64,000 nt of DNA from NCBI RefSeq assembly GCF_040939455.1, contig NC_134116.1, forward strand, positions 45,337,400 to 45,401,399. Reading direction: 5' to 3'. Shown here piece after piece: positions 55,091-64,000 of the stretch. Under the pieces are notes generated by a model that saw only the letters and a list, made by a program, of their open reading frames with translations, ran no database searches and was not told the origin of the DNA. Both the position numbers and the translations under genes were made by a program. Each line of letters starts with the position of its first letter. The stretch's first letter is position 1. Source of the DNA: Microcebus murinus (Eukaryota > Chordata > Mammalia > Primates > Cheirogaleidae).

Positions 55091-56989
55091 ATACTTACTT
55101 TTTATTATTCTTTTTTGTTTTACACAGGTGGATTTTTTCGGGGTTGGGAGAATGGCTTTCTATTGTCACAAAGACAAAGGCAGCTTCAGAGATAGCATAG
55201 AGAGAAGCAGAAATTTCACTTTATATTTCAGGCCTCCTTTAAATGGTGAAGAGGTGCCTGTTCCACTCCTCTATACCCTCCATTAGCAGTGATGGGGCAA
55301 TAGCCCTCCACCATTCTCCTAATCTCAGTTTGGATAGTCACAGACCCATGTCAGGAAAACTCTACTTTGACACTTGCAACCCAGGTCCTATGTCTCCCTT
55401 GTCTCTGTTCCATCTGCCTGCACCCACATTAATAAGAAGCAGAGTCCTGTCTTTAGAAAGTTGTCTCTTTCTCCAAGAGGGCAGTCAGAGGGTCCCTTTG
55501 AAAAGAGAAGGTGCGTTACCTTTTCCCATTGGACCCCCTAAAAAGATATGGACAGTGTTGTGTCTCAGTGCTTGGCTGGCAAATGTCACAATTTTCTGCA
55601 AGATTGAGAAAGCATCCTCAGCAGTCTTGAGTAACATCTGACAAGGAGATGTCAGCCCCAGTAACAGGACACAGGCTAGATTACAACGGGGGTGGTTGCT
55701 TTCACCTTGGCTCCTGTAAGCTATGAATTACCTCCATCTCCCCTGCCATGTTCTTGCCCCAAGAACGTACCATGCTTTTGGCACTGTTGTGTCATCCAGC
55801 AGGAGTAAAAATCTCAGCTCCATCAGAGGAGAGAATGTATTGGGAAATGCAGAGCTTAAGAAGAAGGCAAGACAGTAACATCCTCCCATTCTCCTACATC
55901 CCTTCTGTCACCCCTACCTCATAACGCAGTACACAGCTTTACTGTGGCTAAGAGTTTGAGCAGAGATCCAGGGAATTGAATGAAGTCAAAGAGCTTTACT
56001 GTTCTCCAACAGAGTCAAGACCTGGGGAAGAGTTAGGATTCCTGCTCTTGGGTAAGAGGCGAGGTTTGTTTTGAAAGGCAGACTAGCCACACTTGTAAGC
56101 AGCTGAAATAGGGACAGAAGAGGAGGCCCTGGAAGAAATTCTTCTCTTATTGATCCTATTTTTTCTAATATGGAATTTATTTAAAATATTGGTTGACTAA
56201 TACTTCCCAACTTCTTTTATTTTGCTTTCCTGTTGTATGTTCCTGGAAATGAGTGACTTAGTTACAGGTCTGGCTTTATGAACTTGTGGTCCAGGCATTT
56301 GCATAGGGTCACATATGCAGAAGGACACTGAACTTATATTAGTGTTCTGCTGCTACCACCCTGAAATTATGACTTTTGTACATGAAGTCCCATATTTTCA
56401 TTTTTCACCAGGTCCTACAAATTATGTAGCCATTCCTGATAAAATTTATCTGTAACAAAATTTACCAAAATTGGTCTTACTGGTATCTGTTATTTCTACT
56501 TTTTGCTCAACTATGACTTGTCTATTTACTTCCTAAATAGCTCATAAATTATCTTTTCTCCATCCCTGATGCCACTTTTTTATTTCAGGAAAATATTATC
56601 TCTCACTTGGACCATTGTAGTAGTTTTAAGGCTTTATATGTTCTCTCTTTTTGTAACTCAGCCTTCATAACACTAAAAGAGTCATTGCTTTAAACAAAGA
56701 TATACTCGAGATTGTCCCTTATTTAAGTGGTTATTATTATTCATGACAAACTACTTTTTATAAAATTATTTTTCTATTCTATATATGTTTGCTGAGTGCA
56801 TTTCTTTCACATATTTAATGTTTTTCTTATTGTTTGGTAATTAACTCATTTTAAATATGAATCTCTTTCTTGTACTAATGAATATTCATCATTCTCTTTT
56901 ATTTAATAGTAATGATGTGCTTTTTATCTAAGATTGGATGGTACCTTTTGTTTTTAAAGAGGTATATGATATCTTACCTCTGATGTATG
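55091..56989. other. GC-richer non-repeat stretch, then AT-rich spacer
   Basis: 55120-56130 is visibly less AT-rich than its surroundings and I recognise no repeat family. A 132-codon frame (55243-55641) has no known motif, no Kozak-like support and no obvious exon boundaries. It could be an unrecognised old LTR/LINE part or unique DNA. 56160-56989 is ordinary AT-rich sequence with no feature. Confidence 0.35.
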
Positions 56990-57427
<438 letters not shown>

Positions 57428-57483
57428 TCTGCTTGTTCTCTATCTTTTCTTCTCTTATGGTATTTTTACTTTTTATTTTACCT

Positions 57484-57548
57484 TTAAATTATTTTTTAAT
57501 TGACATATAAAATTATATGTATTTATTATCTAAAACATAATGTTTTTA
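57484..57548 (-). repeat. L1 3'-end fragment
   Basis: AAATTATTTTTTAATTGACA and TATAAAATTATATGTATTTA resemble the first bases of a reversed old L1 3'UTR (TTTTTAATTGACACATAATT...GTATATATTTATGG). Short. Confidence 0.55.
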
Positions 57549-57549
57549 G

Positions 57550-57625
57550 GTGTGTGTGTGTACATATATATATATATATATACACACATTTCAAGTGTGT
57601 GTGTATTATATACACACACATTATA
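57550..57625. repeat. (TG)n(TA)n(CA)n compound microsatellite
   Basis: GTGTGTGTGTGTACATATAT, ATATATATACACACA, then TGTGTGTGTATTATATACAC and ACACA. The TG and CA halves are mutually complementary around TA centres and can form hairpins. Confidence 0.92.
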
Positions 57626-57919
57626 GGATACTTATAATAGAATCTAGAGCTAGGATGAAAGGACCAGGCCAGTGTCAAGCCTCTGTGATTTCTCAGTACA
57701 TTTTGTCTCCTAGCTCATTCTAGTCCTGAAGCAGAGCTTAAACTAGAGGACTGTGTTGGAACCTAAATGTATATAGCTGTAAGGGTTAAGTGTCCATCTT
57801 CACTCTTGATTTAAGGCATTGTAGATTTTCACTTTAAAATATATTAGAATCTCTTTCTAAATTCTGGCATTGAGCTAGTAAGAGCAAGAAAGAAAATTTT
57901 CTAAGGTGGTTAAGATAAC

Positions 57920-58115
57920 TGATTTTGGAACTAAACTGAATTCCAGTGGCACCAACCTTTCTTAATATGATTATGTCCCTTGGGTCCTAAACCACAGTTT
58001 TCTCATGTGCAAAACCAGAGTGTAATGCTGAGGTCATAGAGTTGTTCTGAGGATAAAAAGATGATTGCCTAGCACATGTTAAGCACTTCGTAAATGGCTG
58101 TTGATTATGATGTAG
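57920..58115 (+). repeat. MIR SINE
   Basis: CCACAGTTTTCTCATGTGCA, AAACCAGAGTGTAATGCTGA, GGTCATAGAGTTGTTCTGAG, GATAAAAAGATGA and TGCCTAGCACATGTTAAGCA match sense MIR (CAGTTTCCTCATCTGTAA ... TCATAGGGTTGTTGTGAGGA ... AGTGCCTGGCACATAG). Confidence 0.85.
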
Positions 58116-59322
58116 TATTTGTTGTTGTTGCTCCTGGGGCGGGTACAGGAGGGTGCAGATGGATTTTGATCGTTCTGTCATCATAGCTGATGATTGTTGA
58201 AAATACTTCCAGAATTTTAAGCAGGGAAAGCCATTGTTATAAATTGCAGATGTTGCTGGCACGCTCCCACCCCCACATCATATTATTGGTGGATATAGAG
58301 GTTTGAGAAGATGAAGCTCTTTGTGTTCCCCAAAAGTCAATACTCTAGCTGAGTATTTTTTGTGTGTATTTTTAAGCAATAGTATTTTTTGATGATGATG
58401 AGTATAAACAGAGGTCTAGAATCACACATATAACTGTACAATTTTTACTATTGGTTCCTTTTCCCAAACCACCATGTGCAACTTTCAATTAGCTGTATAT
58501 GGAGTCTGCTGGGCTAATGTACCATACCCTTGTGTGATTAAGTGGAGAGAGAGTGGCCACAATTTTAAAGTATAGCTATGGAAAATAATCAAAGTCAAAG
58601 CAAGTGTACACTTGCGTTTGAAAATACATGGCCACTTCTAGAGGATTATCTTAGTAATACTTGACTGGTCTGGAGGGTTTCAGAATGGGAAAACATACTG
58701 AACCTTCCTTTTGATTTGTTATGGTTTCACTACTGTGCACCCATCCACTTCAAAAATGAATCATATTTTTGACAACTGCATAAGATAGCCAAGGTATATG
58801 TGAAATAAAATTTATTTCATTAAAGTTATCCCAAGAATAACAAAACAGATAATTCTAAAGGCATCTGCTTCATATTCACCTATTGCTATTGGATCAGGTT
58901 TCTCATATTTCTAACAGCTGTTTAAATTTCTACAGCCTTGTCAATATAAAATCAGTAATATAAGCTAAACTTTCCTAACTCTTTAGATTTCCTACTTCCT
59001 ATGCTTTGAGATATATCAGCAGTTCAAGTTTTTCTGCTTGAATGTGCATGTTCAGTACCACTGAACCCAAAATATGAAGGTCTAATGAATTGGCTTTAAT
59101 GGTTTCCTTACCTCCTTAAATGTTTTTGTTTTAATTGGTTATACCACACTATATCCTGAACTACATTGAAAAGTTCACAGCATTGATGCTAATGGTCTCT
59201 TTCTAATTACTACATAATGAACAAGGTCTGACAGTGCAGTTTTAGAGGTTAGATACCACAATTAGTAATTATTGTCATATTTTTATGAAGTAGAATCTTA
59301 AGGCTTCCATAATAATGTGAAA
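58116..59322. other. Non-coding, nothing recognised
   Basis: No named repeat. The short ATTTGTTGTTGTTGC patch and the frame 58262-57987 show no gene features. Confidence 0.45.
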
Positions 59323-59380
59323 ATTATATATATATATATATTTGTGCTGCGGTGTGTATGTGTTTGTGCATGTGTGTGTA
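59323..59380. repeat. (TA)n then (TG)n microsatellite
   Basis: ATATATATATATATTTGTG followed by GTGTGTATGTGTTTGTGCATG. A related TACATATATATATGTACACA tract follows at 59448-59507. Confidence 0.9.
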
Positions 59381-59447
59381 TTAATCTTAGATGAATGCCT
59401 GGAAAAATGTACATTTAGGGTATTATATTTTTAGATTATCTATCAAA

Positions 59448-59507
59448 TACATATATATATGTACACATGTATCTATGTACATGCATACATATACACACAT
59501 ACACATA
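59448..59507. repeat. TATG/TACA alternating tract
   Basis: ATACATATATATATGTACAC, ATGTATCTATGTACATGCAT and ACATATACACACATACACAT: alternating purine-pyrimidine with several self-complementary blocks (ATATATAT, GTAC, GTACATGCAT). Confidence 0.85.
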
Positions 59508-59617
59508 GTTTGGAGGAAAAAACACCACTTAAAAATTAAATTCTTAATCTATTCGGCAGAATCACATTTCAAGTTTAGTATATTCTCTATTAGTATATTT
59601 AACAGTATGGGTCATAT

Positions 59618-59647
59618 ATCTCTCTTTCTCTCTCTCTCTTTCCCTCT
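59618..59647. repeat. (TC)n microsatellite
   Basis: ATCTCTCTTTCTCTCTCTCT run of about 30 bases. Confidence 0.9.
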
Positions 59648-59650
59648 AGT

Positions 59651-61624
59651 CTGGAGTTTGAACAAAATATTCACATTGGTCACAATTAAAGTACGCTATC
59701 TAATGAAAAGAGTCAGGGTCATGATACATATTTAACAGATTTATTCATACTCTTTTTCATTATAAATGTATGCTGCTTTATTAAATTTTTATAAAGTTTT
59801 CCTTACACTAATATTCAGAAGGGGAAATTAGCAAGAAATCTAACATCAAGAAAGTTGGGGAAGAGAGATGACCCCATTTAAGAATCTAAAGCACATACAA
59901 TACAAACAATGCCAAACATTGTGATATTACTTTTAATACTGGTCTCCAAAACATTGATGTTTTCACCAAAGTAGTGAGAAAAATTTAATCTGATTCTGGT
60001 TATCCACGTTGATTTCAATTTGCTGTCCAGTAATGAAAATATTGCTATTTTTTGAAGAAGTTTGATGCCAAATCTATCAAAAGAGCAATAGATGATAGGT
60101 AAACTTCTTAGAAAAAAGACCCTAAATCTCTTTTATACAAACCAATATATATATATAATATATATATATTTATATTCCTTTGTATATATACTTATAGTCA
60201 CTTCTTGCAATTTTTCCAAGACTTTCAACTTTTGTACTTATTTTATTATGGATAATTTACTACCAATGATTTTAAATCCCATTTTGATTTCTGCACTCTG
60301 TATTTCTTTCTCTCTTCATTCTAATTCTCTATCTTATTTTCCCTCTTGAAGAATTTGATGTTTTCAGGGAAAGGGCATACAATTTAATCAGGAATTATAT
60401 TTATCTGGTATCTTTATCCATGGTTGTTTCAGATATTTGCACACATCAAAAATATATTATATAATCAAAAATTAAAGAATATTGAAGTATCTTTCATAAT
60501 AGTTCTTATAAATCAACTAGTTTTTAAAGCTAATTGTAGTTAAAACACACTTTTCATATCTGAAAATTCTTTTTAATCTTCCTAGTAGCACAGCATTATT
60601 TTTAGGTGGTGTAAGCAAAGTGCACTAAAAAGAAACATTCCCATTATATTTTTTTGTGAACAAAAGTTACCAAAAGAACAAACAAGTGAAAGATATACAA
60701 CAATATACAGGCCAAGCCAACTGAATGGAAAGAGAATGAAATAAGAGAAAAATAATTTAAATGAATATATCTCTGTGTTTAGAGAAAATGAGTTAAATGA
60801 ATCAGTCAGCAGTAGCATTTCTTAGAGAAGAAAAGCTCAATACAGATGTTGAGAAAATATTTAAATTTTAAACAGGAGGGCATTGGGAGCAAGTGAAAGG
60901 ATCTAAGGGGGTAATAATGTGCTTGAGCAAAGTAAAAATGTTCTCTGTGTTGGCAAATCCTAATCATTTCTTGCTGTGATAATTAATCAGACAGCTAAAC
61001 ACTAGCCACTCACCTGCTTCAAAACATAAATTTTACTTTATGTGCACAACAAATTACCTTTCCATACACACATTTAAAAATATATACAAATTCTCCATGG
61101 GATGGGGGAGATGTTTGATAGCTGCCTTTGGTGGAAATAATTATTATTAATTTAAGATTAGCGTACTCTAGACAGACTGTTAGCATTCCTGTTCTATCTA
61201 AGCACAGCCATGTGAGGGGCACAAGGCTGTCAGTGTGTTGGTGGAAGCTCTCCCACTGTTCCCAACAGCTGCTGAAATCACAAACATTTCAATCCTATTA
61301 ATTCAACATGAAAAAATCATTAGCATTGTACTGAGGTGTTGGAACCAGCTCACTCCTGCCTGGTTGATCTCTCAAGTCAAATTAGGAAACCTCCTGCTCA
61401 GGAGCAATTTACCATTTGTTGAATAAAGCATGTTATTCTGGCCACATTGTGAGATGGTGCTTCTCTTGTTTGCCTTATAAGCAATAATGAATTTAACTCA
61501 AGAATGAAATTGAGTATTAGGGCTTTGAGAGGAGAAGCTTTTCTCTCACATATTTTTTCAGGTATGATATTTAGAAAAAAATTAATAAAATGTTTAAATG
61601 AACAAGATATCAGCAACAACAATA
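59651..61624. other. AT-rich non-coding with a (TA)n run
   Basis: Includes TA alternation at 60146-60172. No repeat family is named and no gene supported. Frames in 60092-61622 are AT-driven and show no domain. Confidence 0.45.
60146..60172. repeat. (TA)n microsatellite
   Basis: ATATATATATAATATATATATA, imperfect TA alternation. Confidence 0.9.
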
Positions 61625-61850
61625 ATACTTAACAGTTATTTAATTTTTATTAATGCAATATATTATTCTAATTGTAAAGGTGTATTAACCCACTTGATCT
61701 TCACAACAGCCTTATGAGTTTGGTACTATTACTTCCATTCTCCGATGAGCAAACTGAGGCACACAAAGAAAAAGTAAATTGCCTAAGGTTTTATAGCTAA
61801 GAAGTTACAGAGACTGAATTTGAATCCAGGCAGTCTGTCCCTGGAATATG
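61625..61850 (-). repeat. MIR SINE, near full length
   Basis: TACTTAACAGTTATTTAAT, TTCTAATTGTAAAGGTGTAT, CACTTGATCTTCACAACAGC, CTTATGAGTTTGGTACTATT, CGATGAGCAAACTGAGGCAC, AGTAAATTGCCTAAGGTTTT, ATAGCTAAGAAGTTACAGAG and ACTGAATTTGAATCCAGGCA cover almost the whole reverse MIR. Confidence 0.9.
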
Positions 61851-63057
61851 TATGGGTTTTATACAGGTGAATGTACAAATGCAAAATAAAACAAAAGAAA
61901 TAGAGAAAGAGTATCCAAAACCTTTTCTTTCTGAGATATTTATAGGCAATCTCATTTTATTCCTGGAGGTGAGAAAATAGTCAGTAAATGCCAGAACTAA
62001 TATAAATTTGAGATATGAGATTTATGAAAGTCAATATGTCAGTTGGCCAACTGGGACTAGAACCTGTATTTCCTTTCAGTCTAAAACTCTGTCCATGTTT
62101 ACCCTGGAAGAATAACACATTGAGTATAACCATGATTTTTTTAATATCTGGATTTTTTCTCATATTTGTGTTGGATATAATAAGAAGAATGAAGGACAAT
62201 ATAATATGTATTTGCCCTATTATATAGAATTTGCCTAATATACAAAATAAAATGATGACACATGACTTTCTATGTAATTAAGCAAGTACCAGAGTATATT
62301 TTCTTGGGGGAACATGCTTTGGTTATGAAGGATGTTCAAAAACTAACACAAACATGGTGTTTAATATAAGCCATTAGTTGTATGCCTTTCATTTAGTCTT
62401 TGACTTCTTACAAAGCAACAACTCACTGATATCACTGATTAACCTTTACTTTAAGTCATATTTTAGAGTCCATCCACATAGTATTAGCTGTGCAATCCAG
62501 GTATATAAAATTGTTTATTCTTTTTCATTCATAGAATAAGGATTTTAGCTCTGTCAGGCCTACTTAGTCTTTATAGAGTCATAAATTTACTCCTAGGAAA
62601 TATCAATTGAATATGATAAAAATTGTTAATATGTACCCCAGGAATTAATGACTGTTTAAAGAATGATCTATAATTTAAGAATTTTGGAGACAAGAGCTAG
62701 AATTCTGTTACATGGACGTATAGGGCTCTCTACTACCAGTCATGGTGTTGGGGGGAGATTTCAAATGACACATGAGTAATATGTCATTTTTTACACCTTA
62801 TGGGCAACTTTTTATTGCATTTATGACCTTTCTCACATGCATTTTCCCTTTTGAATCTTTAAAATATTTTTTGATGTGTGTGTGTGTATGTGTGTGTGTG
62901 TGTGTGTGTGAAGTATGTCTATTTTTCCTAGCAGATTTTAAAACACTTTAGGAGCAGGCACTATGCCTCAGACATCTTTAAGTTATATCTCATCACCTTA
63001 CTTCTTTTGTGTTCTCACAAAAGTTATTTCATTCATTCATTCATCAATTTTAAAATT
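61851..63057. other. Non-coding with (TG)n and (ATTC)n repeats
   Basis: Contains the (TG)n at 62876-62911 and CATTCATTCATTCATC at 63031-63045. The frames at 61981-62227 are chance. No gene recognised. Confidence 0.45.
62876..62911. repeat. (TG)n microsatellite
   Basis: GTGTGTGTGTGTATGTGTGT continuing as TG to 62911, with one ATG interruption. Confidence 0.95.
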
Positions 63058-63345
63058 GTTTTTACTTTTTCATGTTAGTTTTAATGAACAAAAAAATGCA
63101 TATATTTATGGTATACAAATGGTGTTTTGAAATACATATATGCGTTGTATAATGGCTTGATTGAGCTAATTATCATAAGCATTACTTCACTTATTTTTGG
63201 TAGTGAGAACACTTAAAATTTCTCTTAGCAATTTTCAAGTATACAAAGCATGTTATTAACTATATTCACCATGTTATACATTGATCTCTGAACTTATTTC
63301 TCCTGTCTCAGTGAAATTTTGTATCCTTTGACCAACCTTTTCCTG
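63058..63345 (-). repeat. L1M-type 3'UTR
   Basis: GCATATATTTATGGTATACA, TGTTTTGAAATACATATATG, TTGTATAATGGCTTGATTGA, GCTAATTATCATAAGCATTA, AACTATATTCACCATGTTAT and TTTTGTATCCTTTGACCAAC follow the reverse L1M 3'UTR in order. Confidence 0.8.
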
Positions 63346-64000
63346 ATTCTTAGTTTAAATTTATTTAATCTGTTTAAGACAATAAAAGAAAGTAATAAAA
63401 TAGCATCTATTGTGTTATTTAATCCTGAGAGATAACCTATTATGACTTTTGCAAATTTATGGGTTTTCTTTCAAGTTATGTCTATACCATCATGAAGATT
63501 TGATATTCCTGATACACAGGTTCTTCTCAAGCACTTAGAATGCTTTCCTCAAATGAAACCTGGTCCCTTTCACATATCCCTTTCCAACACACCACTACTG
63601 TTCTCCATGACAATAGCTTGGTCATCATTTTAAGGTGATAGAATTTAAGATGGTGCTCATAGACATCCATTTGGAGAGTCTGTGAACTTCTGAAGTTGAC
63701 TGCACTGGTGTGTGTAGCTCAGTTTGGGGACATAACAATGATAGATTTTCATTAGATCCTAAAAGAGATACCTGAGGTATAAAAGCTTCAGGAGCCACTG
63801 ATTCATGGATAAGGACTGGACAACTGTGTGCAAGCTAAACTTATCCATCTTGAATCAGTATGCTAATGGAATAGTCAGAAACCAGACAAAAACAAACAAA
63901 ATGCAAGTAGTCATGTTTTTATAAGAAAAATAGAAATAAAGGGAAAACAAAGATACATGTTAACTTAGTACCTTTTAAACAATTATTATTTTGTGAATGA
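63346..64000. other. Non-coding, nothing recognised
   Basis: No repeat family or gene recognised up to the window end. Confidence 0.45.

Noticed and set aside
55243..55641. 132-codon frame as a possible gene
   Set aside because: No recognisable domain, no neighbouring exons, no Kozak or promoter support; kept only as part of an unexplained GC-richer block.

Overview
The window reads as nuclear DNA from a strepsirrhine, most likely lemur-type, primate. The two dimeric Alu elements (near 54.7 kb and 57.1 kb) carry the strepsirrhine-style right-arm/linker sequence, and several L1 3' ends share a 3'UTR (key string ATTATGGGGGTACAGATTTT on the + strand) that differs from the human L1PA 3'UTR. Older mammalian repeats (MIR, L2, HAL1/L1M, MER2/Tigger, MER5, MER1/MER3-type hAT-Charlie, an MST-type MaLR LTR) are scattered throughout. 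Species assignment is inference; no species-diagnostic gene is present.

I find no protein-coding gene, rRNA, tRNA or CRISPR array. The sequence is strongly AT-rich and has the texture of an intergenic gene desert or a very large intron. The only ORFs with recognisable homology belong to L1 ORF2. The rest are chance frames, many inside Alu, microsatellites or L2.

Layout. 0-9.6 kb: AT-rich DNA with a (GA)n compound microsatellite, L1M, MIR, L2, MER5 and a short L1 3' end. 9.6-20 kb: the least repeat-dense part, with a CpG cluster (9.65-9.79 kb), a SOX/POU-like composite motif (11.7 kb), L2/MIR pieces and a 225-bp Tigger-like MITE (17.5 kb). 20-25 kb: a 76-bp palindromic mariner-like MITE in a TA repeat, an old L1M, a 223-bp nonautonomous hAT and a solo MST LTR inserted into a MIR. 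25-27.5 kb: the largest recognisable element, a 5'-truncated L1 on the minus strand with about 460 codons of ORF2 and one frameshift. 27.5-38 kb: HAL1/L1M, hAT-Charlie and MER2 fossils. 38-48.3 kb: an unusual collection of retrotransposition products: a 61-bp 5'-truncated retrocopy with perfect target-site duplications (TSDs), an L1 nested in an L1, an L1 3' end with a probable 3' transduction, a probable twin-primed L1 and another young L1 3' end. 48-64 kb: MIR/L2, hAT-Charlie, two Alus and many TG/TA/GA microsatellites.

There is no gene network to describe. The window is a record of L1 machinery activity (L1, Alu, retrocopy) on top of older DNA transposons. The most checkable signals are the well-delimited insertions with TSDs and a few non-repeat segments that could be regulatory.
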